From positions 670,325-734,324 of the forward strand of contig NW_023998459.1 of assembly GCF_014805625.2 (NCBI RefSeq): 64,000 nt of DNA, read 5' to 3'. This stretch comes from Glossina fuscipes. Lineage: Eukaryota > Arthropoda > Insecta > Diptera > Glossinidae. Of this stretch, positions 40,431 to 50,395 are shown piece by piece (position 1 is the first letter of the stretch; the number at the start of each line of letters is the position of its first letter). A program made the translations under genes and the position numbers. Below the pieces are notes generated by a model. The model was not told the DNA's origin and searched no databases. It worked only from the letters and a program-made list of their open reading frames with translations.

Positions 40431-40635
40431 TATTATTATTATTATTATTATTTTATTATTATTATTATTATTATAAATTTAGCCAGAGAATAAATTCGAA
40501 GACTAAAGTCTTAAAGCACTAGCATCTAGGGCTATCGGCTTTTTTTTATTAAAAACTCTACCGCACTTGAGGTTTGAACCCACGACTATTGAGTTGCTAG
40601 TCGAGACTCTTGCCTACTCGGCCACTCAGGCGGAT
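40431..40635 (-). mobile_element. tRNA-derived SINE, copy 1
   Basis: Reading on the minus strand, the head carries RNA polymerase III promoter boxes: A box TGGCCGAGTAGG (40624-40613) and B box GGTTCAAACC (40580-40571), with the spacing of a tRNA. An anticodon-arm-like stem CGACTA/TAGTCG lies between them. A body of about 50 bp (AGCCGATAGCCCTAG.. to ..GGCTAAATTTATAA) and a long (AAT)n tail at 40483-40431 follow. It is about 85 percent identical to copy 2 at 51911-52084. Its 3' body matches the tail of the LINE immediately beside it (40636-40721), so that LINE is the likely source of its mobilisation machinery. It sits right at the LINE's (AAT)n tail. Confidence 0.88.
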
Positions 40636-41490
40636 ATATTATTATTTTAATTTTAGACTAATGAAATGAATTCTTAGACTAAAAAAAAGACATTGAGCAC
40701 TAGCAACACAGGCTATCGGCTCTAATTTAAATAAATGGATATTAGATAATGAACTTAGTAGTATTAAAAAAGTAATATATTGAATTGATATTCTGTTCTG
40801 AAGCTGATTGTAGAATGTTCAAAGGGTTAATCGTTCCAAATGCAATACTTCTAGCCGAGGAAAAGTTGAGGCAATCGCAGAGAATGTGCTTTATAGTAAG
40901 AGTTTGTCCACAACAGCAGATTGGGGAAGAAGACTCCTTCAGGATCCATTGGTGAGTTGCAATTGTATGACCAAGGCGAATTCTCGAGAATGTTTGGATC
41001 TTGGTTTTCTCAACACTTGTTGGATATAAAGGTGGAGTTAATTGAGGGTTAATAAAAGAGTAGTGTTGATGATGGTATTGTACATTTCCTTCTGTAATTT
41101 TCTCTTTAACTTTTCTTCCAATGTATCTTTGAAGATCCAACTTTTCCATGACATCATCCATAATTAGAGGAGCAGAAGCAGCATGCTTTGCCGCTCGATC
41201 AGCCTGCTCATTTCCCAGTAAACCGATGTGACTTGGTACCCATAACAATTTAATTTTTCCGTCGGGTGTAGTAATTATATTCCTTAATTTGTTGATGGTG
41301 CTCCATCTCGAAGTCGAAGGATTCCGAACAGCTTGTAATACAGACAAACTGTCGGTAACAATAACGGTTTTGAGTTTGTTTTTATGGGCAAGGTTGGCAG
41401 CGTGAAGGATAGCTCTGGCTTCCGTTGTGAAAGTTGAAGTACTTTCGTGAAATGTTTGAGGTAGTAGCGGTAACTTGTTTACAAACGCCG
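40636..41490 (-). mobile_element. I-clade LINE fragment: RNase H domain, C-terminus and 3' tail
   Basis: The minus-strand frame runs from about 41482 to a stop at 40742-40744, about 246 codons with no interruption. It enters inside an RNase H domain: FTTEARAILHAAN (catalytic E), IVTDSLSVLQAV (catalytic D), LLWVPSHIGLLGNEQADRAA (final D region). The C-terminal part holds SRIRLGHTIATHQW and a CCCGQ..IKHILCDC zinc-knuckle-like block, as in I/Ingi-type LINEs. The first RNase H aspartate, the reverse transcriptase and the endonuclease are missing, so the copy is 5'-truncated at about 41490. A short 3' UTR (AGCCGATAGCCTGTG..) and an (AAT)n tail follow to 40636. The same tail occurs at 2960-3053. 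The open frame suggests a fairly young insertion. Confidence 0.88.
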
Positions 41491-41689
41491 AGCGTCATTT
41501 TTTGATGAATTTTTCCTTAGATTTTCGAATTTATTGACGTTGTTGGTCATTTTGCTTATTGGTGATGAAATTAATTTTTTTTTTCTTCTGTGTTCTTTTG
41601 ATAGCAAATCTTCTAGCAAATATTCTGCAAATGTGCAACTCGTTGAGCAACATGCCGTTCGCATGTTAGGTTCGCATCGATAGGTAACA

Positions 41690-42290
41690 CTCTCGCCGAG
41701 TAGCTTTGATTCGCAGATGTGAAATAAATGGCTCAATGAATGCTCGTGCTAAAATTAAAATCTCTTTGAAGGCATGGTATCCACAATTTGCTTTAAGGTT
41801 GGAAGCATATCTATCAGCATACTTTAAAAAATGAGCGTTTCATGCTTGTACATTTCTATTTCATTTGCATTTATAAATTTCCAATAATCGGAAAAAGTAC
41901 TTATTCGTAGTATTCCGGGAATTGTAGGCGTCTTTCTATGTGCAGGTGGATATGGCTCATTTCTAAAAATATAGAAATTTGCTTTTTACCGACAGTAATT
42001 TTTTTTTAGTAGCGGCAGTTGTAATTGCTTTTTTAGGTTGCGGAATTATTGTGGTTCTCGCTTTTGGCGCTTGGGTTTAATTGCTTCGAATTAACAGTAG
42101 CTTTGGTCGATTTCGCTTTCACCGTGCCTACCTTTTTAATATTTTTCATATTTTCTTTCTCAATTTTTGTGTTTTCACAAGCCTTCTTAGTAGCAGCAGC
42201 CACTGCTACTTCCTTACTAGGCCATAGAGGCATTCCTTTTTCACTTACTGCGCTATCCGTGTTTCTTTAGCAGTTGCGGACTTCTTTCTG
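41690..42290 (-). pseudogene. Decayed coding-like sequence of unknown origin
   Basis: On the minus strand, 41961 to 41830 reads NEPYPPAHRKTPTIPGILR and continues to about MYKHETLIF. After a one-base shift, 41825 to 41690 reads KYADRYASNLKANCGYHAF and on through an RRECYL end. A lysine/alanine-rich frame precedes at 42233-42033. The composition and continuity look like an old protein-coding gene broken by frameshifts, but I do not recognise the protein and the parts may be unrelated. The I-type LINE fragment ends 200 bp further on. Confidence 0.18.
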
Positions 42291-42299
42291 TTTTCGTCA

Positions 42300-43662
42300 A
42301 GAGTTCCATTTCTCATAACCGTATTTGCAACTCTCAAAAATAATCCACTTATTTTGCAGTCCAAAAGACAAGATTTTTATGACATCATTCTCTAAAACTT
42401 CAACAAATTTAGTGAATTTTTACATGTTTAAAACTTTCACTCATGACAACTAAGAAAAATACAACTGATTTTCGTATTAATAAAACCTACACCAAACATT
42501 TATTAGAAAAAAACAACTGATTTTGGTATCAATAAAATGCGTGGTATAATAATACATGAATATTTCCATGATGCTTACTACATATAATAAGAGGACATTT
42601 AAGCGAACTCATTGGCTACGAATATATTTACCAATGTGAGTATTAGTTTACTTTTTGGAAATTCGTTGTAGTCTTTACTTTTTTAATAATTTTATATTCA
42701 AGCGCAAGAAAAGAAAGAAAATTTCTAAATGAATTTTTTTTTAACATAATCTCAAATAATATCGACAAGTGTTCAATTTTCTTGGCATTTGCAACAGTTA
42801 AAAGTAGAGCTATTGCTAAGCAAATGTACCCAATGTTTAGTAAATACCATATGCTCATCCGTAGATATTTAAATTTTAGGCATACACCATCGAACTTTCG
42901 ATACGTTTGCATATACATATCTATGTGAAAACTCTACAATACGTTTCAAAATCAATTCACACTACTCTCAAAATGAACAAAATCAGTCTATAGTTATCTC
43001 AAAATGATAGTTATGATGTACGCAATACAGGCTTTTCCAGTATATTAATGCATATATGTATATATACATATATACATATATTTTCAATATTATACGTGGT
43101 TAGCTCATAAGCTTTGACAATAAAAAGAAACTCTTGGAACAGTTAGTAAACAAACTTTTTTCTTTTAACTTCATATTATTATTGTTACTGTTTTGTGTTG
43201 TAAGCCGAAACATTTATAGAGAAATATTTACATTTAACATTTATCGGAGTGGGTTGCATTGTTTCTGGAGCGAGTAATGGTTGCAAACGGTCTGATGTGC
43301 ATGAATGACTCAGTCAATAAGTATCCAAACAACAATTTATTGTTCACATAGAAAAACAAAAAAAAAAGTAAAACAAATTAACGGTGAAGACCAATAGTTC
43401 AAGGGACTGGCATAATTCAAATACTCTTTATATGTAATCTTTTGCATTAATTATATGTGCGAAAAATTTCTATATAAAATAACTAAGGATGTTATATTCG
43501 GCTCGGACCGAATCACGCGCATCCATCGCGCTCCACACTTTTCGTTAGGATCAAAAAGAAGTGCATGTGATAAAGTTTATCTCTCACCTTTTAATTTAAT
43601 AAAAGGTATTGTTTTAAAAAATTTAATTTACAATGTCCTGTTGTCCACCATATTTATTTTAA
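42300..43662. other. AT-rich DNA, no gene recognised
   Basis: Only chance-like open frames. TATA-rich alternating sequence lies near 43050-43082. Confidence 0.35.
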
Positions 43663-43754
43663 AATTAACCCACTTAGCTTGACGCATTCTACTCCCCATA
43701 TCTTCTTATTTGATACCCACATGGACGGTATTGTTAAGAATTCATTAATTCACC
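43663..43754 (+). repeat. Interspersed repeat of about 90 bp, copy 1
   Basis: AATTAACCCACTTAGCTT.., GCATTCTACTC, CTTATTTGAT and GGACGGTATTGTTAAGAA recur in the same order at 46367-46452. No longer homology was found on either side. Confidence 0.55.
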
Positions 43755-44575
43755 AATTTTACTACAGATAGCATATCTTTACTTGAGGCTACTCATTCAT
43801 GGCACACATGTGGTTATAATGGCGGTCAGGAAGTGTGGAAGTGAGTACTGATCTTTTAGTTAAATTGAAGGAGTATAATTAAAGAATTGTAAGAAAGCGC
43901 TTTGCTCTGTAATAAATCCGTCCGCATAAGTGTCCACCCGTAGATTTTAAAGGCAATCAGTTCGCTTTAAAGATTTAAATACCTCTCGTTGAGCCATTCC
44001 CTGAACGTAAGACGAATTACTTTCTCTGTAAGAGTTATTTTTTCTCTACGCTACCGTGAGATCATCCCCCGTAGGTTAGGTTCATGTATAAAGAATAAAA
44101 ATTGAAAGAAAAAAATGAAAAGAACTAAGACTCATTGAATTAGGACTATGCAACATATGTTTTATGAATAGCCAAAGATTATTAACAAAGACTTTATGCA
44201 ACCATAGTAAAGAGATTTTGAAAAGCTAATAACCTCGATGACAGCATGTCTAACTACCGCTAACTATGGAATGTAAATGGTGGGAATGATATGTAAAAGA
44301 AACTGTCAACGTTCCATTTTTGTTGTGTAGCATAAGCGAAAGTGATTTCAGTTACTAAGAGATGCACCACATTGAACATCAACACTATACATCTATACTC
44401 GAATTTTGATTAACGAAAGCGTACATAAAACCTATACTGACTCTCATCGTTCGTAGCTATCATGAGATGAGAACACTATGGAAATAGAAAACAACATAAA
44501 AAGTAAATTGGATTGGTTTTTTTTTTTTGCTAAATAAAAATGATGCGCAGAGAATTTTTGGATTTCGGTCGTCCT
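43755..44575. other. AT-rich DNA, no gene recognised
   Basis: Nothing supported is seen between the two repeat segments. Confidence 0.35.
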
Positions 44576-44732
44576 CGATTGGTTTTTGGTAATTTTCATA
44601 GACATTTGTTCAGATTTTTTGAGAGACATTTTTAATTTTGAGAGTTCAATTTTTATGCCATAGGTGTATTTTCATGGTAGAGAATTTGCAACATATTGAA
44701 AAATTACAAACAAGAATAATAATAGAAAAAAC
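44576..44732 (+). repeat. Interspersed repeat, copy 1 (shared with 52296-52511)
   Basis: CGATTGGTTTTTGG, GTTCAATTTTTAxGC, TTTTCATGGTAGAG, GCAACATATTGAAAAA and CAAGAATAATAATAGAAAAA appear in this order here and at 52296-52511. The second copy has extra sequence between the blocks. Both lie in the repeat-rich 44-53 kb zone. Confidence 0.65.
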
Positions 44733-45186
44733 TTGTGTTGGGAATGCGAGCGGTTTACCGTTTTAAAATTGTCTAAAAAAAATAAATATGAATAAATTAA
44801 TATTTCGTACGTGAGATTAATTGCGAGTTTTGGAAAATTTCTCTCAATACATAATTAAAATCCTTTCATTGTAAATTAGTGGATAATATTGAATTTGTGG
44901 TAAGTTTTTTTGTTTTATGTGCAAAATTTCGATAAGCATTTAGTAATACATGATAGAAAAATATTTCTTGGAGTTAGGTAAGAAATCAGCTAAAACTACA
45001 TCACAAGTGGATTTGTATGTGAGACCTTAACTAATGAATTAGGTAAAAAAAAAGTATTACACAAAATGGATTCGGCGTTCATTATGTTCGAATCAAAAAC
45101 GTGAACGAGTTAATCTTTCTTAATAAGATAAAGCTTTGGTTTTTGAAGGAATAAATCTTACTTTGCTGTTGGGATGAGAACTGTGC

Positions 45187-46020
45187 TTGACCCTCGCGGC
45201 AACAATTAATAAAGATAAAGTGGTTAGAATCGTCAAAGCTAATTATCGTGATTCGTTAATTGATTATCTTTGGCATGGTAACTGGAATCGTAACGGGAAC
45301 GTGCTTCTGTGGTCAACAATATCAATTCCCCGTGACGTCTGGCTTACCTCAAGCCACTTAGGCCCCATTTTATTTAGTTTATATATTAATTATTTGCTCT
45401 CGGTGATTAAAACCAGCGAGATCTTAATGTATGCTGATGATGTGAAACTGTTTTCTTCCTTTTCCGAAGAACCGCAATCATATCAGCTTCAAAGTGACTT
45501 GAATAATTTGGTTGCATGCTGCTCCCTGAATCTTCTGAAACTAAAGCTAGGTCCGCGCTTGGTTTTATAAAGAAGTGGTCCAAAGAGCTTGATGATCCGT
45601 ACATTAGGAAAAGGCTGTACATGTGTTTGGTTAGACCTATACGTGAGTATGCCTCTGTTGTGTGGTCTCCTTCATATAGGTGCTATGTAGATTCAATTGA
45701 ATCTGTTCAAAGCAAGTCTTGCTGTTTGCCCTTAAGAATTTGGGTTGGGACCCGATTGCCTCTCTTCCACCCTATGAAAATAAGTAGCTTCTATTATCGT
45801 TACCGTCACTTGAGAAACGTATATTTGTTCTTGCGCTTTTCTCCTTAATCAAAGTAATAAATGCTACTATTGACGCGCCCGCATTACTTGGTGAGATAAG
45901 TTTAAATGCCCCTATCCGCTTCTCTAGGCACTTTATCTTAATTAAGCTTAGTCAATGTAAATACAATTATGCTGTTTACCCCGCTCGGACTTGTTTGCGG
46001 AAACCTAAATGATGTCTATC
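45187..46020 (+). pseudogene. LINE reverse transcriptase remnant, Jockey/CR1-like
   Basis: This is a decayed ORF2 fragment. Visible blocks are VTSGLPQ and SHLGPILFSLYINYL (palm entry, now in different frames) and LMYADDVKLFSSF with the catalytic YADD (about 45427-45465). Next come LQSDLNNLVACCSLNLL, KARSALGFIKKWSKELDDPY, LVRPIREYASVVWSPSY (about 45627-45680) and VDSIESVQ. After a frameshift the text continues LGWDPIASLPPYENK, LPSLEKRIFVLAL, INATIDAPALLGEI and so on to about 46020. A block of the thumb/linker is deleted after SLNLL, joined by a short shared sequence. At least three frame changes make it non-functional. The layout fits the Jockey/CR1 group; the exact clade is not certain. Confidence 0.78.
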
Positions 46021-46366
46021 ATTTATTCTCTTTATCGATATGTATAGTCAATTTTTATTGATTTACTTTTGCATTGCGTTGGTGAGAGATAAAGTTTTTA
46101 TTGTATGCAATATAATATTTTGCTAAACGTGATTCCACGAAATTATTCAATTTAAACTAAAAAAAATTTTTCCGCTATTTCCGTTAGAAAGCAAGCCTAT
46201 AACATACTGTGATCAAAAAGTAGTAAGACTAAGTTTGACTTGACCTAACGTTGTGATTAACCCCGCCATCGTCACTCAGGTTTATTTCTTTTCTTAATTT
46301 CTTTTACATTGGCCAATGATATTACCATTAAATACGAAAACATTATTAGATCTTCAAAATTTTTTG
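46021..46366. other. AT-rich DNA, no gene recognised
   Basis: This may include the 3' untranslated part of the preceding LINE remnant, but no tail is identifiable. Confidence 0.3.
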
Positions 46367-46452
46367 AATTAACGCACTCAGCTTTCCGCGTTCTACTCTT
46401 CAATACCTTTTATTTGATCTGGACGGTATAATTAAGAAAAAATTAGTTCAAC
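46367..46452 (+). repeat. Interspersed repeat of about 90 bp, copy 2
   Basis: This matches 43663-43754 in block order with roughly 75-80 percent identity by eye; see copy 1. Confidence 0.55.
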
Positions 46453-47331
46453 ATATCGTGGTGTCCACCTTGGCCTTATGATAAACATGCACAAAACCTC
46501 AAAAAAGTGAAAAAAATTAAATACGATCCCAATCAGTATCAATAGCACCTAAAGAGCCCTTTTGGAAATCGGCCATTCACCAGAAATGACATTGAGGATA
46601 TGTTGAGGACTCTTAACATTCTACTTTCAAATGTTTGTATACGTTTCTCAATTGTGTGCAAATTCAGTCTTAGTAAGTACACAGTCTGACTAAGTACACA
46701 GTCAAAGTTTTGGGCGGCAAACCTGACTGATTGTTAGTCATGAGGGGACTGATATCGCATCAAGATTGCCAGTCTGAGAAGGCCTTCTCATAATGTCTAT
46801 GAAGACTTTGGCTGCCATTTCAAATTCTACCAAGACATGTGAATTCATTTGCATGTATAGTAAGTAGTACTACATAGTACTACGTAATATATGACACTAT
46901 GTAAGTTTTAAAAAAAGTTTATAACATTACCCTAAGTTACGAGCTTGTTAATTAAGTTTTCAGCAGGTTAATTTCTCTTCATTTATAATCAATTTCTCAT
47001 CTTTTTTTTCATTGATTTCTCATTTATCAGTTTATACACAACCATTTGGTTACGCCCCGGTTTTTATTAATTTATCAGCAACCATTTGGTCGTACAATAC
47101 CATGATCGGCTGGGTTCCCAAGAAAAAATGTTGAATTATTTAGGAAAAGATGTAAAAAATTTTTTTTTGAATAAATGCAATATTAAAATCAAGTAAAAAA
47201 GCTGTAATTTGAAGAACGTTTTCGGATTAAAATTATAAAATTGCATTTGTGGTTGAAGGGCGGAAAAATTGAAACGATATTAATAGAAAGAAATTGAAAT
47301 TAATAGAAAAAATTGAAACTCGAGAAGAAAA
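46453..47331. other. AT-rich DNA upstream of the ema pseudogene
   Basis: No gene is recognised. A local duplication TAAGTACACAGTC occurs twice near 46673-46703, and a CAACCATTTGGT motif occurs at about 47039 and 47089. Confidence 0.35.
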
Positions 47332-48763
47332 ATGTTTCGTAGTCGGAGTTGGTTTGGTGGCGCTTGAAATAAACCAAAAAATTGTTTATCGTTGGAACAT
47401 CTAAAATATTTATATAGCATTTTAGAAAAAAAAACAACGGTATCCGAGAGTAATAGGGGTTTGCTGGTAGAATCGTTAAGAAGTGTAGCGAAAATTTTAA
47501 TATGAGGTGATCAACATGACAGTTCGGTTTTCAAGTAAGCAGCGCTTAATAACTCACTCTTTATAATTATGTATTAATTATTTTCCTTTTTCCAGCTTTT
47601 TTCTAGAGAAAAATATGTTATCATACTTTTTGCATATAATGCGTCAAAAAAGTGGAGGTTCCAGGTTTGCATGTGTTCAATTATTACAAACTTTGAATAT
47701 TCTCTTCGAAAATATACGTAATGAAACTTCATTATGTTGGTTGATACTAACTTAGTATCATCAATCACTATAATAATTATTAATAGCTTCTTATTTTATT
47801 TTTAGATTATTTGTTAAGTAACAATCACGTAAACTCAATAATCGTGCATAAATTTGACTTTTCTGATGAAGATGTTATGGGTTATTATATATTATTTTGA
47901 AAACTTTGAGTTTAAAATTAAACGCTCATACCATATATTTTTTTATAACGAGGTACGTAATATAATAAGAGAAGCAAGTGATAAATTAAATTCATATATA
48001 TATATATATATATACATATATGAATCTTAACTCTTAGCATAGAAACGATTTTCCGTTATATACGGAGGCTATTAAGTTTTTTAATCATCCTGAGAGTATG
48101 GTACGAATCGCAGTTCGCACCATATCGTTAAATGTTTATAAAGTACAAAATGCGAGCATGTTACGTTTTATAACAGACAAGTAAGCTAATGTTCTTAGTT
48201 GATCTCTTGCTTATTGTTAATATTTAAGTTGCATTATTAAAACGACCGCTCCCTATTTTAGCAATTTAGTGTGGTTTATAGGGAAACATATATTGGAATT
48301 AGATAGTTGTGTACCCACCGACATAGAGTAAGTTTTTTCCACGTCTTTTTGAAATTCGTTTTCTAAGAATTTTTTTTCGTCTTTTTCAGCCATCAATCTA
48401 ATCAAAAATTATCAAATTGGGTAGCGGACATTTGGATCATTTGCATTATTTAAATGATATTCTATTGCTGGAGATTAAGGATTTGAATGCTGTCCTCACT
48501 CAACATTTGTTCCACAAATTGTTTATACCACTTTATATATTTTCATTAACACCTACCCCGCCGCCTCCTCCTCCTTTGCCAATTGTAACTCAAAATTTGG
48601 CAGCGGTCTTGAAACGTAGTGTCGACATTGATATTCACGAAATGCAAAATCCTCGACTTTCTTCCAGAGTAGCTTAGTATTTACTATCATTGGTCTTCCT
48701 TGTGGTTATTCGCGCTCCTTTAGTTCATGCTTTAGCTTGGGTTCTCTTGAATGGCGACAATAG
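47332..48763 (+). pseudogene. ema: Unprocessed pseudogene of ema (CLEC16A/FPL-domain protein), exons 1-6
   Basis: Drosophila ema and vertebrate CLEC16A act in endosome maturation and autophagy. Exon-like segments are 47332-47534 (MFRSRSWFGGA.., LSLEHLKYLYSILEKK, SNRGLLVESLRS), 47596-47735 (FFLEKNMLSYFL, VQLLQTLNILFENIRNE), 47806-47952 ([20 protein letters not shown]), 48038-48180 ([34 protein letters not shown]), 48241-48327 (PYFSNLVWFIGKHILELDSC) and 48390-48763 (HLDHLHYLNDILLLEIKDLN, IVTQNLAAVL, PLVHALAWVLLNGD). All five introns are 60-85 bp and are retained, so this is a duplicated rather than retrocopied gene. Lesions: TGA for Trp at 47365 and 47503; two one-base losses in T runs of exon 3 (near 47895 and 47940); the exon 5 acceptor AG reads AA; a one-base loss near 48430; TAG at 48675. 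The C-terminal two thirds (family about 1,050 residues) are absent. An intact parent should exist elsewhere. Confidence 0.9.
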
Positions 48764-48814
48764 CAAGGAGATACATCAGAGTCTTTCAAGACTTCGTTAA
48801 CTAAATCGTAAGAT

Positions 48815-49826
48815 GTAATATTATTGAGTTGCTCGACATTCGACAGGCTATTAGGGTTGCTATCTCTGATGGTATCAAAAGGTTTGTTATATTTTCTCTA
48901 CTCCTAATAAATAAAAGAGATGCAGAGAATCAATGTGTTTGATATTCAGAAGAGGTTGCATGAGTCTCAAGCGGATGACTGTCAAATTGTTTGGGTACCT
49001 GGCCACTGCGGCTTTTATTTTAAGTGTGAAAGCCATCTTGCATGATGGGACAATTTTGTCCATCAAATCCACTAGCCTGTCGGCTTGCTTTGTTTCTTTA
49101 AAACAAAATATTAAAAATCAAACTTTTTGTTAAATACACTTATCAGCAAAATTTCTATCTAAATCAAAGCTATTTTATTTAGGTCACTACAAAAAAGCAA
49201 GATTTGCAATTACAAAAATGATTGCATCTTCAATGAACATAAAACATACAACCAAAGCCAACTATTTAAACATTAACTGCAGATGTAATACTGAACCAAA
49301 CGTGGCCACCTTTCCCCTAAATCACTGCCAAAAGTAGCTAGGCTACTATGAAACGTGTTTAAAGTTCGAAGTGGACTTCGTTTCGGCAAGCCAAGGTCAA
49401 CCTTTACGTATTTTTCTTAAATTGTATGTAGGCAATCCCTTCCAACAAACTAATATCCATAGTCCGGACACAAACATTTCCATCCATTTTCGCTTTTTTT
49501 GTTTAGTCCGCTCATTATATGCTATGTGTCCAAAACACAAAAATATGCCTAGCAATAATATATATATAAGTAATATATATGGTAAGTAATAAATGGGTTC
49601 GGTCCCTACTCGGGCTAGCTGTGCACATGCTTCTCTTTCGTTTTTTTTTTCTCTTGTTATTTATACATGAATTTTGTATTAATTTTTTTTTATTTGTTTT
49701 GTCTTTTCGTTATGTTTTACAAGAGGATTCATAAAATGTATATAAAATTGATTTTTAAGAGTCAATCTATTTCAGCAGTATGTTCATGTTAGCTGAATTT
49801 CATGTGTAAATAAATAAAAAATACAA
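48815..49826 (+). mobile_element. LINE remnant: RNase H segment, 3' region and (TAAA)n end
   Basis: Around 48845-49015 the + strand reads AIRVAISDGIKRFVIFS, then KRDAENQCV and, in the next frame, DIQKRLHESQADDCQIVWVP followed by GHCG. This is the conserved core and C-terminal part of a LINE RNase H with the WVPGH motif. Around 49275-49330 a NINCRCNTEPNVATF..NHC stretch may be the C-terminal cysteine/histidine block. The end TTTCATGTGTAA plus TAAATAAA at about 49798-49818 serves as a 3' end, shared with 11766-11806. Frame changes show decay. It belongs to a different family from the LINE at 40.6-41.5 kb (VPGHCG versus VPSHIG). It begins about 50 bp after the ema homology ends. Confidence 0.55.
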
Positions 49827-50097
49827 AACCACGAATTTTCAATGTTCCTGCCAAACTTCATGTCGATAAGTTAATATTTGCAGTCGGGAGAAGGCTTACA
49901 AGAGACAAAAGACGGGCAACCTCAATGGAGAATTTGATACTTATCATAAATATATATACTTTGTGGGAGCGTTATAGGTGTTTGCATTTAGCAAGGAATC
50001 TATCAAACATGTTTATGTTAACCTTAATGCTAATGTTATTCGATGGTACATCACACTAGACTTGTAAACCATTTAATTTAATGCTGGCGAACAAATA

Positions 50098-50395
50098 CAG
50101 AGTAACTTTTTATACGCTTACTCTCAGATGCGACCAAATTCTTAGTCGTTTTTTCAATTAAACAGATGTTTACAAAAACAGACTGACTTTTTCAATTATT
50201 CTCAATTGTAAACAAATACAGACCGATTCTCTCAATTATTCCCAATTCTAAGCAAATACAGAGTAACTCTTTATACGCTTACTTTCAGATGCGACCAAAT
50301 TTATACGCTTACTCTCAGATGCTTCCACATTCTTAGTCGTTTTTTCAATTGAACAGCTGTTTGCAAATACAGACTGACTGATGGTTGTATAAATA
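50098..50395 (+). repeat. Repeat cluster with TATACGCTTACTCTCAGATG motif
   Basis: The block AATACAGAGTAACT..TATACGCTTACTCTCAGATG followed by CGACCAAATT and CTTAGTCGTTTTTTCAATT occurs near 50098 and again near 50257, with an extra half copy at 50300. CAATTATTCTCAATT/GTAAACAAATACAGAC segments lie between. Related motifs form the array at 51367-51571 and a third cluster at 52870-53005. Confidence 0.7.

Noticed and set aside
40560..40635. tRNA gene on the minus strand (A and B boxes)
   Set aside because: There is no acceptor-stem pairing and the sequence continues into a SINE body with an (AAT)n tail; the second copy at 51911-52084 has the same form.
42049..42270. Plus-strand hydrophobic 73-codon frame
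   Set aside because: It is complementary to a lysine/alanine-rich minus frame; hydrophobic residues are the expected antisense of lysine codons.
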